Of a stretch of DNA of 33,841 bases, positions 1 to 8,128 are shown piece by piece (position 1 is the stretch's first letter; each line of letters starts with the position of its first letter). The stretch is taken from assembly GCA_036558265.1 (NCBI GenBank), contig DATBFY010000558.1, positions 1 through 33,841 on the forward strand. Reading direction: 5' to 3'. A program made the position numbers and the translations under genes. The stretch comes from RYN-433 sp036558265 (lineage in GTDB: Bacteria; Planctomycetota; Phycisphaerae; Tepidisphaerales; Tepidisphaeraceae). Under the pieces are notes generated by a model, which was not told the origin of the DNA, searched no databases, and was given only the letters and a program-made list of their open reading frames with translations.

Positions 1-1290
1 GCCCGTGCGCAACCGACCCAGCCGGTGAGCGACGTTACAAACCTTCAGATCAGCGTCACCGGTGTCGAAGGCAACGTGCAGGTGCGCGACGGCGACGGTC
101 AACCCTGGCGCAAGGCGGCCGTCGGCATGACCGTGGGCGCGGGGGCCGAATTCCGCACCGGCCCGCGCAGCGCCGTGCGGTGTCAGATCCCGCCGGATCA
201 GACGTTCACGATCGATCGCCTGGGCGTGATGAAGGTGCTGACGGCGATCGAGCAGGGAGGCAAGGTCAGGACCGACGTGGCGATGAAGTACGGCCGCACG
301 CGCTACGACATCGAGCAGGCCGGGATCGAGCACGAATCGACGATCCGCTCGCCCAATGGTTCGCTGGCGCTGCGCGGCACGCGGGTGAGCCTGTACGATC
401 AGCCGCCGTTCACGCCGCGTGCGGTCAGCCTGACCGGGCGCGCGGTCTACGCGACGGCCAAGCGGCAGATCGCGTTCGGCGGCAAGGGACAGGGGACGAC
501 CAGCGTATCATCGGACACGCCCTCCGCCGCCGAGACTGCCGCCAAGGTCGCGCTGGTCGAGCACGTCATCGATCCGAAATCCGCGGTCGAGTTGACCCAG
601 GAAGAGACCGAGCAACTCGCGTTTGAAGTCGTGCAGGGAGGCATCCGTTTCGGGCGGTTGATCGTTGGCGGATTCCGCCCGCCGCCGTCGGATCTGGCGG
701 CCGCGGGACTGTTGCCGGGCAAGCTCAATTTCGTCGCGACGTGGACCGGCTTTGCCGATATCGACCTCTTCGTGATCGTCAACCCCGGCACGGCGAACCA
801 GCGGATCCTGGGCAACCCGTCCGTCAGCAGCCTGTTCCCCGGCGAGGTCCAGCAGCGCCTGCCCAGCGGAGCGCGGATCGATTTCGACAAGGTCAGCACG
901 CAGAAGGGCGACTTCGAGGTCGCCTACTGGCCCAACAAGAACTACAAGGGCGGCACCTACGGCCTGGGCGCGATCCACAACGACTTCCGGAGCGTCGATC
1001 CGGCATACAGCGCGATCTCCGACGTCAAGCTCGAGGTCTACCTCGACGGCAAGAAGCTCGACACGGTCATCACCAACCCCGACGCCGTCCGCGACCAGAA
1101 CGCCAACCCGACTTTCGGCACGACCTATCAGACCCAGACGAACCTGAACACCGGGCGCGACGTGGTCTCGACGCTGGCGGTCATCCCTGATCCCAATTCG
1201 ACCCAGCAGAGATCGACCAGGCGGGCGACCCAGCGCGCCGCACGGTCTCCAACACCACCTGCGGTTTCCTCGGCGCGCCTCAGACGTTAG
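1..1290 (+). CDS. FecR-domain protein (5' end outside window)
   Basis: The frame is open from base 1, so the true start, probably with a signal peptide, lies upstream; a GTG at 25 is only the first start codon inside the window. About 429 residues are visible. Near the N-terminus, GVEGNVQVRDGDGQPW followed by a 'VGMTVGAGAEFRTG' stretch and 'SLALRGTRVSLYD' matches the FecR fold (PF04773), a beta-rich envelope sensor or ligand-binding domain. A second beta-rich part around residues 240-330 (ATWTGFADIDLFVIVNPG, then DFEVAYWPNKNYKGG) resembles DUF2135/YfaP-type domains, which is a weaker call. The cyclase gene begins 68 bp downstream on the same strand. FecR proteins next to CHASE2 cyclases are a recurrent arrangement as far as I recall, so a joint sensing role is inferred. 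The last ~28 residues are arginine-rich and may be out of frame (see findings). Confidence 0.8.
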   Translation, partial: ARAQPTQPVSDVTNLQISVTGVEGNVQVRDGDGQPWRKAAVGMTVGAGAEFRTGPRSAVRCQIPPDQTFTIDRLGVMKVLTAIEQGGKVRTDVAMKYGRTRYDIEQAGIEHESTIRSPNGSLALRGTRVSLYDQPPFTPRAVSLTGRAVYATAKRQIAFGGKGQGTTSVSSDTPSAAETAAKVALVEHVIDPKSAVELTQEETEQLAFEVVQGGIRFGRLIVGGFRPPPSDLAAAGLLPGKLNFVATWTGFADIDLFVIVNPGTANQRILGNPSVSSLFPGEVQQRLPSGARIDFDKVSTQKGDFEVAYWPNKNYKGGTYGLGAIHNDFRSVDPAYSAISDVKLEVYLDGKKLDTVITNPDAVRDQNANPTFGTTYQTQTNLNTGRDVVSTLAVIPDPNSTQQRSTRRATQRAARSPTPPAVSSARLRR

Positions 1291-1358
1291 CGCGCTCGAA
1301 TTCCCAATCCGGGCTAGCGGCTTTAGCGGCTAGCTCTACAATCGACCCACCCAAAGCC

Positions 1359-4220
1359 GTGACCCGGATCCAGCGACGACTCCTGATCGACACCAGCGTG
1401 ATCGGCATCATGCTGACGCTCTTCGTCGCGCTGCTCGACAGCACCAGCCGGGTGCTCCAGCCGCTGGACGATTGGTTTTACGACCGCCGCGCGCGGCTTT
1501 GCCAGTTCTTCACGCCTTCGCCGACCGACAAGCTGGTTCACGTCGATATCGACGACGCGAGCCTGGATGCGGTCGGCAAGTGGCCCTGGCCTCGCGCATG
1601 GATCGCGGAGATGATCGACGAGATCGACCGCGCCGGCGCCAAGGCGATCGCGACGGACATCATCTTCGACAAGCCATCGGAGCCCCGCTACGTCAAGCTC
1701 GCCTCGGGCAAGTTTGACGAGGTAGAAGACGACGCCCGCTTCGCCGACGCCCTGCGGCGTTCGGGCAAGTGCCTCGTGCCCGTCGCGTTCAGCGTCTACG
1801 AGACGCCCGCGCCGCTCTACCGTAAGCTGCGCGATTACCTTCTTGCCAACCTGGAGCTCGACGAAACCGCTTGCGCCAAACGCCTGGCGGATGATCCCGA
1901 GCACCTCCTGCCGGTCGGCTCGCGATTTCCGATCGATACCTTCATCGCCGCCCGACGCGAAGCGATGAGCATGCGCATCCGCAAGGAATTGGAGCAAGCA
2001 GACGTCCCCTCGGACGCATTGCGCAAGCGCCTGCTTCCGAGGACCGACCCCGACATCACCGACTCGCCTCTGCTCCGCCTGTTAGGCGAGGAACATCGCC
2101 GCGCGCTCGCGATCGCGCAGCTCCGGCGGCTGATGCTCCCGATCCCCAGCGGCCTGGGCCCATTGGTTCAGTTCGACCGCGAGCAGGTGCCGATCCTCCC
2201 GTTCGCGCAGGCGGCGGCGCTGAGCGGGTACGTGAACTACCTTCAGACGGGCGAAAGCGGCACGATCCGCGCCCTGCCGCTTTTCGCCGAATACCACGGT
2301 CAGCTCTTTCCCCAGACCGATCTGGTGCTGGCCTGCGCCGTGCTAGGCGCGGACATGCGGTCGGTGCGGCTCTACTCCGATCGCGTCGTGATCCCCAAGG
2401 CTCGTGGCGGTCGCGACATCGTCATCCCGGTCCGCAACGTCTACTCGCCTCAGGTGGGCCGTAAGGCCGGGATGTTCATGGATGTGCCCGACCGTGGCCA
2501 GCGAGATTGGGAGACGATCTACGACGCGAACCATCGCAACCCGGCGCTCCACATCTCCATCGGCGCCGTGTGGGACGTCCACACGGTCCGCCAGCGAATT
2601 GCGAAGAACAACGTCAGCATCGACAAGGCGATCTCGTTCATCCTCGACGACGATAACGAGGTCAAACTGCGCCTCGACCCCGCGAAGGGCAAGGCCTACG
2701 CCGCTCATCGCCCCGCTTCCGAGGACACCGACGCCCGGCTGAAGATCGTCGAGTGGACGCGTCACGAACTTGAGGAAAGCGGTATCCTCGACCTGACGAA
2801 GCAGTCCGACGACGCGCTCAAGGATCATCCCGAGCAGATCGTGCAGCGCGACGAATTGATCGTCGCGAATCGCGCTCTCAGCACGCTCCTCGACCAGAAC
2901 AAGTCTCTCGAAGACCAGCTCGCCCGGCGCCGCGCGGAATTGAAGGAGAAGATTAGCGGCCGCGCCGCACTCATCGGCTACGCCGCCACTGGCGGAATCG
3001 ACGCGTATCCCACCGCCATCCATCCCTCCTGTCCCGGTGTCGTGATCCACGGGCTGACGTTCAACGCGATCATGACCGGCGAACTGTGGCGCCACGCGCC
3101 CAAGTGGGTCGTGATCCTGATCACGATCCTCCTGGGCCTGGCGGTCACCGCGGCCAACGGCTTCCTCCGCCCCTCGTGGTCGCTCCTGGTCGCCATCGCC
3201 CTTGGCGTGATCTACCTCCTGGTCAACGGTCTGCTCCTCTTCGATTACGCCAATATCTGCGTCGCCGTCGCCGGACCCATCGTCGCACTCGGCTCGGTCT
3301 GGTCCACCGGCGCGCTGGCCGCCTTTCTCATCGAATCCACCGAGCGGGCGCGCATCACCCGCCGGTTCTCCTCCTACGTCGATCAGAAACTCGTCGATTA
3401 CGTCATCGAACACCCCGACGTCGAGCTCGACGGCCAGGTCCGCGAGATGTCCGTCATCTTCACCGACCTCGCCGGTTTCACGTCGTTGTCCGAACAGCTC
3501 CGCGAGCGCAGCGTCGGCATTCTCTCGGAGTACCTGGGCCTGATGGTCCCGATCATCCGCAGGCACGATGGCTTTTTGAACAAGTTCATGGGCGACGGGA
3601 TCATGTGCTTCTTCAACGCCCCCTCCGACGATCCCGAACACGCCGTCCACGCCGTCCAAGCCGCCCTGGAGATGCAGCAGGCTGCAAAAACCTTCGCGGT
3701 CACCATGGCCAGGCAGGGCCTGCCCGGCCTCTCCATGCGCTGCGGCGTCTCCAGCGGCAACATGGTCGTCGGCGACTCCGGCCCCGCGGACTACCAGGAC
3801 TACACCGTGCTGGGCGACTGCGTGAACTTCGCCTCACGCCTCGAGGGCGCCAACAAGTCCACCGGCACCAATGTCCTGATCTCCCAGCGCACCAGCGAAC
3901 TGCTGGGCGATAAGTTCCTCCTGCGCCCCGTCGGCCGCCTTCAGGTCGTCGGCAAGTCCGAAGGCGTGATGGCCTACGAGCCGCTCGCCTTGCTCGACGA
4001 CGCCACGCCCGAGGATCGCCTGCTCTGCGCCGCCAGCGCCGAGATGCTGGCCGCTTATCTTGCCCGCGACTTCCAGCGCTGCATCAAGGTGGCCGATCAG
4101 ATGGATCAGCAGTTCGGCCCGGGCAAGCTCGCCGCGCTCTACCGCCGGCATGGCCAGGAATGCCTCGCCAATCCGCCCGGCGCCGACTTCGCCGGCTATC
4201 TCGTCCTCACCGAAAAGTAA
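1359..4220 (+). CDS. CHASE2-sensor adenylate/guanylate cyclase (class III)
   Basis: A 953-residue membrane sensor cyclase that should turn ATP (less likely GTP) into the cyclic nucleotide. Order: short cytoplasmic N-terminus, one membrane segment at about 12-32, a very long extracytoplasmic CHASE2 region to about 575 ending in GRAALIGYAATGGIDAYPTA, three membrane segments at about 583-660, then the class III catalytic domain at about 697-880. Metal-binding aspartates sit in FTDLAGFT and FMGDGIMCFF. DYTVLGDCVNFASRLEG carries the adenine-side Asp/Thr region and the Asn and Arg that stabilise the transition state, so the enzyme looks active. A short helical tail follows. The GTG start at 1359 is preferred because it leaves a normal short N-terminus; no ATG or TTG lies in this frame between the stop at 1188 and 1359. 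It is probably co-transcribed with the FecR gene. Confidence 0.92.
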   Translation: MTRIQRRLLIDTSVIGIMLTLFVALLDSTSRVLQPLDDWFYDRRARLCQFFTPSPTDKLVHVDIDDASLDAVGKWPWPRAWIAEMIDEIDRAGAKAIATDIIFDKPSEPRYVKLASGKFDEVEDDARFADALRRSGKCLVPVAFSVYETPAPLYRKLRDYLLANLELDETACAKRLADDPEHLLPVGSRFPIDTFIAARREAMSMRIRKELEQADVPSDALRKRLLPRTDPDITDSPLLRLLGEEHRRALAIAQLRRLMLPIPSGLGPLVQFDREQVPILPFAQAAALSGYVNYLQTGESGTIRALPLFAEYHGQLFPQTDLVLACAVLGADMRSVRLYSDRVVIPKARGGRDIVIPVRNVYSPQVGRKAGMFMDVPDRGQRDWETIYDANHRNPALHISIGAVWDVHTVRQRIAKNNVSIDKAISFILDDDNEVKLRLDPAKGKAYAAHRPASEDTDARLKIVEWTRHELEESGILDLTKQSDDALKDHPEQIVQRDELIVANRALSTLLDQNKSLEDQLARRRAELKEKISGRAALIGYAATGGIDAYPTAIHPSCPGVVIHGLTFNAIMTGELWRHAPKWVVILITILLGLAVTAANGFLRPSWSLLVAIALGVIYLLVNGLLLFDYANICVAVAGPIVALGSVWSTGALAAFLIESTERARITRRFSSYVDQKLVDYVIEHPDVELDGQVREMSVIFTDLAGFTSLSEQLRERSVGILSEYLGLMVPIIRRHDGFLNKFMGDGIMCFFNAPSDDPEHAVHAVQAALEMQQAAKTFAVTMARQGLPGLSMRCGVSSGNMVVGDSGPADYQDYTVLGDCVNFASRLEGANKSTGTNVLISQRTSELLGDKFLLRPVGRLQVVGKSEGVMAYEPLALLDDATPEDRLLCAASAEMLAAYLARDFQRCIKVADQMDQQFGPGKLAALYRRHGQECLANPPGADFAGYLVLTEK

Positions 4221-4240
4221 AGCCAAACCTCCAGCCGGTG

Positions 4241-4262
4241 GGGCAGACATTCTTGTCTGCCC
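4241..4262. repeat. Palindromic intergenic repeat, family A
   Basis: Arms GGGCAGACA (4241-4249) and TGTCTGCCC (4254-4262) form a perfect 9-bp stem with a 4-nt loop, 20 bp after the cyclase stop. There is no T-tract, so it is not a classical terminator. When translated it gives fragments such as GQTFLSA or ADILVCP, which I recall from many spurious short planctomycete proteins. That suggests a dispersed repeat family, but only one copy is visible here. Confidence 0.6.
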
Positions 4263-4395
4263 GAAAACAACCTTCCGAGCTGGAGGGACCGCCGACCTCG
4301 CAAAAGACTGCGAAATTCTGGCAACCCATCCCGCGCCACGATATCCTGTCCGCGCGCACATGGGGGATCAGCCAAACAACAGGAGCAGCGTACCC

Positions 4396-5424
4396 ATGTC
4401 GGCTTCACCTCCTTTCTGCGCCGTCGCAGCAATCGTTTTCGCCTCCAGTGTCATCGCACGCGCAGCCGACAATCCCTCTGCGCCGCCCTCGCCCCTCCCC
4501 GGCAACGGTCTCGCCCAGCACGACTTCCTCTTCACCGGCGAATGGGACACCCGCAAACCCGTCCAGACGATGTTCATGGTCAAGGGCGGCAAGGTTGTCT
4601 GGACGTACGAGATTCCCATCAAGGACGCCAACGGCAATCTGTCGGAATACTCCGACATGCACAGGCTCTCCAACGGCGACATCCTCTTCGCCTGCAAGAC
4701 CGGCTGGCGGAAGATCAGCCAGGACAAGCAGACCATCTACGACTACCAGTGTCCCAAGACCCAGGAAGGTTGGACCGAGTGCCACTCCGCCCAGCCGATC
4801 GGCGACGACAAGGTGCTGTTCATGCAGAACGGCACGCCCGCGAAGCTGATCCTGTTCAACCTCAAGACCCGCAAGGCCGAGATGGAGCACGTCGTTCGCA
4901 CGAAAGAACCGGTCAATCAGAAGAGCGTCCACGGCCAGTTCCGCAACGTCCGCATGACCCCCGCCGGCACCTACCTGATCGCCCACATGAACCTCGGCAA
5001 GGTCATCGAGTACGACAAGGACTGGCACGAGATCTGGTCCTGCGACGCCCCCAGCGTCTGGGCCACCGTGCGCCTCAAGAACGGCAACACGATGATTAGC
5101 GGCAACCAGCACGCCTTCGTTCGCGAGGTCAACCCAAAGGGCGAGATCGTCTGGGAAGTGAAAAACGGCGACCTGCCCGGCATCAGGGTCAACGGCGTCC
5201 ACCAGTGCCAGCGCCTCGCCAACGGCAACACCGTCATCTGTAACTGGACCGCCGGCGTGAAGAAGTCCGACTGGCCGACGATCGTCCAACTGATCGAGGT
5301 CACGCCGGAAAAGAAGGTCGTCTGGGCTTTGCGCGAGTGGACCAACCCCGACCTGGGCCCCGCGTCCTGCATCCAACTCCTCGACGAAGGCGGCGCCGAC
5401 GAAAACGGCGAGTTGCAACGCTGA
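4396..5424 (+). CDS. Exported beta-propeller (PQQ/NHL-like) protein
   Basis: A 342-residue protein with repeated blades: KGGKVVWTYEIP, LSNGDILFACKTGWRKI, TPAGTYLIAHMNLGKVIEYD, LKNGNTMISGNQHAFVREV, LANGNTVICNWTAGVKK and a final EVTPEKKVVWALREW. The recurring 'L-NGNT-I' followed by 'hydrophobic-D/N-G-x-hydrophobic-W' is typical of PQQ-like or arylsulfotransferase-like propellers common in planctomycetes. No PQQ-dependent dehydrogenase active site was recognised, so the role is probably binding or scaffolding. The chosen ATG at 4396 has AGGAG at 4381-4385 and starts a signal peptide (FCAVAAIVFASSVIARAAD), implying export. An in-frame ATG at 4360 would add 12 residues and is less likely. The frame is open further back into the cyclase gene, but that part is a shadow. 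No clear functional partner is adjacent. Confidence 0.8.
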   Translation: MSASPPFCAVAAIVFASSVIARAADNPSAPPSPLPGNGLAQHDFLFTGEWDTRKPVQTMFMVKGGKVVWTYEIPIKDANGNLSEYSDMHRLSNGDILFACKTGWRKISQDKQTIYDYQCPKTQEGWTECHSAQPIGDDKVLFMQNGTPAKLILFNLKTRKAEMEHVVRTKEPVNQKSVHGQFRNVRMTPAGTYLIAHMNLGKVIEYDKDWHEIWSCDAPSVWATVRLKNGNTMISGNQHAFVREVNPKGEIVWEVKNGDLPGIRVNGVHQCQRLANGNTVICNWTAGVKKSDWPTIVQLIEVTPEKKVVWALREWTNPDLGPASCIQLLDEGGADENGELQR

Positions 5425-5467
5425 CCGGCGCGCCCCCAAGGCCTTACACCAATGCCTGGATGTCGAG

Positions 5468-5481
5468 TAGAATGCGGCTTA
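5468..5481 (+). promoter_or_regulatory. Candidate -10 box for a leaderless parD
   Basis: TAGAAT (5468-5473, five of six to TATAAT) ends 7 bp before the ATG at 5481. A start of transcription at or next to the ATG would give a leaderless message, and no Shine-Dalgarno precedes parD. No convincing -35 box was found, so this is tentative. Confidence 0.25.
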
Positions 5482-5726
5482 TGAACCTTTCCCTGCATCC
5501 CGATATCCAGCGCTTCATCGACGAGCAGGTCAGGACGGGGCGGTATCCGAGTCCCGAGGCGTTAGTCGAGGCCGCCATCGCAGACATGCGCGACGCCAAT
5601 GAAACCGAGTTAGACGACGCCGCGATCGCCGCGATCAATCGGGCCGAAGAAGAGGCCGATCGCGGTGAGGGCGTTGACTTGGAAACCTTCCGCGCGGACT
5701 TCACCAAGCGATTCAAGAGCGCGTAA
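5481..5726 (+). CDS. parD: ParD-family antitoxin (type II TA)
   Basis: An 81-residue protein beginning MNLSLHPDIQRFIDEQV with RYPSPEALVEAAI, the ribbon-helix-helix N-terminus of ParD/CopG-like antitoxins, which bind their own operator and wrap their toxin with an acidic C-terminal tail (here DANETELDDAAIAAINRAEE onward). In-frame ATGs at 5472 and 5454 could extend it by 3 or 9 residues; 5481 matches the usual ParD start. The stop codon is directly followed by the ATG of the ParE-like toxin gene, as expected of a parDE operon. Because the toxin frame is broken, the antitoxin may now be an orphan. Confidence 0.85.
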   Translation: MNLSLHPDIQRFIDEQVRTGRYPSPEALVEAAIADMRDANETELDDAAIAAINRAEEEADRGEGVDLETFRADFTKRFKSA

Positions 5727-6040
5727 ATGGGGGAATATCGCGTCATCATCACGCCCAGCGCCGGGGCAGACATCAAGAACATCATGACCACATCGTCGCG
5801 GACTCCGAACAGAACGCCGCGGCGATGGTGACGCGGATTCTCGACGCGCTCGAGCCGCTCAAGCAATTCCCGCATCGCACCGTGGTCGCCCGCCAAAGCG
5901 CCAAGCTGCGCCATCCCGTGCGGTCAATCGCGGTTCGCCCTTACATCGTTTACTTTCGTGTGCTCGATGACCAGCAGGTCGTCCGCGTCTTGCACGTCCG
6001 GCATGGCGCGCGTCGCCGACCTCGACGATTCGATCCATGA
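5727..6040 (+). pseudogene. parE: ParE-family toxin, frameshifted
   Basis: Reading from ATG 5727 gives MGEYRVIITPSAGADIKNI, a normal ParE/RelE-superfamily N-terminus, but this frame stops at 5829-5831 after 34 residues. From 5786 another frame continues the same fold: DHIVADSEQNAAAMVTRIL, then KLRHPVRSIAVRPYIVYFRV and VVRVLHVRHGARR to a stop at 6038-6040, the standard ParE C-terminus. The two parts join if one base is restored near 5784-5785; a T making 'atc tat gac' would give N-I-Y-D-H, as in related toxins. Repaired length is about 104 residues. ParE toxins of this family poison DNA gyrase. Either the toxin is inactivated or there is a one-base sequence error. Confidence 0.85.
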
Positions 6041-6073
6041 CACGGCGTTCGTTGGGAGTACCTTGCAGAAGTT

Positions 6074-6826
6074 TTAGGGCAGCGCGATGCCACGACTCTG
6101 ATCATGCCGCACGAACCCCTCCGCAAACTTGCACCCATGCTCCCGCCCGCGGAACCGGTTCATCAGGTCGTGGATCTCGTAAAACCCCTTCGGATCCTGG
6201 CTCTCATGCGCGAAGCATGCCGCCCGTTTGCGCTCCTCGGTTGACGTGATGTCCACGTAGTGCGTGGGCCGAAACAGTTGCGATTGCGTTCCCGTCATGA
6301 CCTCGAAATAGTAAAGCGCGAACCTTCGCCCGGCCTTCAGCCACGCGTCGTACACCAGGAATGATGCCGCCCGATGATCGCGATGCGTATCCACCGGCCA
6401 GTGCGTCAAAACCAGGTCCGGTTTCTCCGCCATCAGCACCTTCGCGAACGCCTCGTACCTCGCCGCGTTGATCTCCGTCGCGCCGTCGACCTGCCCCGCG
6501 AACACCGCCCGTGCCTTGAGGACCCGGCACGCCGCCTCGCACTCCGCCGACCGGATCGCCGCCGCCTGCCCGGCCGACTTTCCCTTGATCCCCGCCTCCC
6601 CGCGCGTCAGGTAAAGCGCCACCACCTCGTGCCCCAGGTCCGCGACCCGCGCCATCGTCCCGCCCGCGCCCGATTCCGGATCGTCCGGATGCCCGCCGGC
6701 CACAACGACCTTGAGCTTGGCCGCCTCGCCATCCGCCGCCAAACCCGCCAGGGGCAATCCCAGCACCGCCGTCCCCGACGCGACCAACGATTGCGACAAG
6801 ACGTCCCGACGGCTGACCTTCTTCAT
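6074..6826 (-). CDS. PIG-L family deacetylase, Tat-exported
   Basis: A 250-residue zinc-dependent N-deacetylase of the PIG-L/LmbE family, acting on N-acetylglucosamine-type or similar amide substrates. Metal-site motifs are GGHPDD (H46, D48, D49) and HRDH (H148 to H151). MKKVSRRDVL followed by a hydrophobic stretch ending in LAGLAAD is a twin-arginine signal, so the enzyme is probably folded before export. The ATG at 6826 was chosen because it places the RR motif at residues 6-7; the open frame reaches a TTG at 6859 which adds 11 unlikely residues. It lies downstream of the SRPBCC gene on the same strand, 61 bp away. The natural substrate cannot be told from sequence. Confidence 0.88.
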   Translation of the reverse strand: MKKVSRRDVLSQSLVASGTAVLGLPLAGLAADGEAAKLKVVVAGGHPDDPESGAGGTMARVADLGHEVVALYLTRGEAGIKGKSAGQAAAIRSAECEAACRVLKARAVFAGQVDGATEINAARYEAFAKVLMAEKPDLVLTHWPVDTHRDHRAASFLVYDAWLKAGRRFALYYFEVMTGTQSQLFRPTHYVDITSTEERKRAACFAHESQDPKGFYEIHDLMNRFRGREHGCKFAEGFVRHDQSRGIALP

Positions 6827-6887
6827 GGTCCAGTCAATCGTACCATACCCCCGCTTCAACGCCCCGCATGCCGCGTGTGCGCGTGGG

Positions 6888-7625
6888 TCACGTCGATGAG
6901 CGTTCCATCAGATCCTTGAACCGCCTCAGGTCCGCCCGGATCATCTGGTCCGCGTCGCGTCCGAACAGCTTGGCGATCATCGACCCGGCCTTGCCGGCCG
7001 GGGGGATGTACTCGATTGCCACCGACACGTGCGTCCCCCGCTCACCGGGCGCCGGCCGGAAGTTGACCGACCCCGCGTTGTCCACGTCCGCCCCCGCGAG
7101 GCTGCGCCAGGCGATCAACCGGTTCGGCTCGTCATTGATGATCTCGGCGTCCCACTCGGCGCACGCGCCCATCGGCGCGTCCACGACCCAGTGAGATCGT
7201 TTCGCGTCGATCGTCCGCACAGACTTGAGATGGCGCATGAATCGCGGGAGGTTTTCGAAGTTATGCCAGAACTGGTAAAGCTCCTCTGGCGACTTCTGGA
7301 TCGTGAACGATTCCGTCACGTGAATGCCCCGCTCGAAGTATTCCTCCGGCGCGGCCCCGTCCCCCCGCTCGGCCGTGCTGATCCCCAGCGCGCCGTACAG
7401 GTTGCAACGTCCCGTCAACGCCCGCTTGAGCAGCATCGCGCCCAGGCCCGTGACGGCGATCTTTCGCAGCGTAACGTCCCGCAGGCCATACAACGCCAGG
7501 AGCGCGCCCGCGCCCGCGGAGATCCAGCGCTCCTGCTGGCTGATGTTCCTGCGCGTCCGCGCGTCCGGGGCGTTGCGTTGAACGCCGGCCTCCGCAGTCG
7601 TGTCCATCGTGTTCGCTGTCGTCAT
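6888..7625 (-). CDS. Membrane-anchored SRPBCC (polyketide cyclase-like) protein
   Basis: A 245-residue protein. After a polar N-terminus, residues about 30-70 (ERWISAGAGALLALYGL, then KIAVTGLGAMLLKRALTG) look like a DUF2892/YgaP-type membrane hairpin, followed by CNLYGALGIST. Residues about 95-240 form an SRPBCC domain: VTESFTIQKSPEELYQFWHN, FMRHLKSV, WDAEIINDEPNRLIAWRS and GTHVSVAIEYIPPAGKAG. This DUF2892 plus SRPBCC layout is widespread and annotated as a cyclase/dehydrase or lipid-binding protein; the substrate is unknown. The ATG at 7625 has GGAGAG about 7 bp upstream. It sits between a small membrane protein and the PIG-L gene on the same strand. Confidence 0.87.
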   Translation of the reverse strand: MTTANTMDTTAEAGVQRNAPDARTRRNISQQERWISAGAGALLALYGLRDVTLRKIAVTGLGAMLLKRALTGRCNLYGALGISTAERGDGAAPEEYFERGIHVTESFTIQKSPEELYQFWHNFENLPRFMRHLKSVRTIDAKRSHWVVDAPMGACAEWDAEIINDEPNRLIAWRSLAGADVDNAGSVNFRPAPGERGTHVSVAIEYIPPAGKAGSMIAKLFGRDADQMIRADLRRFKDLMERSST

Positions 7626-7694
7626 CCATGCTCTCCGGCTAATGGTCGATGCCGGTGAGCAATCAAATGGCGTGCCGCAATGGCCGCGGGCAGA

Positions 7695-7916
7695 TCAGGC
7701 ACGACGGTCGATCAGGTCATCGCTGTGTTTGCAAAGGACCCAGGCCCCCACGCCGAGAATCACCCCCGCTCCCACCACCGTCCCGCCCGCTTCGAACTGC
7801 CGACCCAGCAGCTTGAACAATCCCGAATAGATCAGGATCAAGCTTCCCATGCCCGCCCCGGCGATCAACGCCATGATGAGGAGCCAGAGGCAGCGAAAGA
7901 TCAGGCGGTCGGTCAT
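7695..7916 (-). CDS. Small two-helix membrane protein
   Basis: A 73-residue protein with two predicted membrane segments, about residues 8-32 (FRCLWLLIMALIAGAGMGSL and on) and 42-62 (AGGTVVGAGVILGVGAWVL), and a charged C-terminus. No family recognised. It is likely real because the hydrophobic pattern is coherent, the start has an AGGT-like site just upstream, and it precedes the SRPBCC gene by 69 bp on the same strand, suggesting one transcription unit. Confidence 0.6.
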   Translation of the reverse strand: MTDRLIFRCLWLLIMALIAGAGMGSLILIYSGLFKLLGRQFEAGGTVVGAGVILGVGAWVLCKHSDDLIDRRA

Positions 7917-8093
7917 ACCTGTTTAAATCGGCAAGACTTGGAGAAATCCGGAAAAAATTACTACAAGCTGAGCAATATCCTCGAAGGTCGATCAGGTTTC
8001 TCTATCTTCTCACATCCTGCCGTTTTTCCTGTCGGCATACGGGTTTGTCACAACTAACAGCCAAATTTCACAAATAATTTGCTGATTTGGGAC

Positions 8094-8122
8094 TTGAACG
8101 CAGTTCCCGGTTTCCCCATACT
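8094..8122 (+). promoter_or_regulatory. Candidate sigma-70 promoter, plus strand
   Basis: TTGAAC (8094-8099), a 17-bp spacer, then CATACT (8117-8122); each hexamer matches consensus at four of six positions. A start near 8129 would give a transcript of about 130 nt ending at the terminator at 8226-8261. Confidence 0.3.
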
Positions 8123-8128
8123 CACCTC

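Noticed and set aside
2343..3659. A 438-residue minus-strand open frame inside the cyclase gene
   Set aside because: Lies wholly opposite the CHASE2 and catalytic domains; no recognisable fold.
4060..4395. Upstream extension of the beta-propeller gene into the cyclase
   Set aside because: Overlaps the cyclase 3' end and palindrome A; the ATG at 4396 has a ribosome site and a signal peptide.
4405..5439. A 344-residue minus-strand open frame opposite the beta-propeller gene
   Set aside because: Composition (Val/Asp/Leu-rich) is what antisense of such a gene gives; the plus strand has signal peptide and blades.
8085..8110. tRNA-like T-arm on the minus strand (GTTCAAGTCCC)
   Set aside because: The flanking bases do not form a T-stem and no acceptor, D or anticodon arm could be placed.
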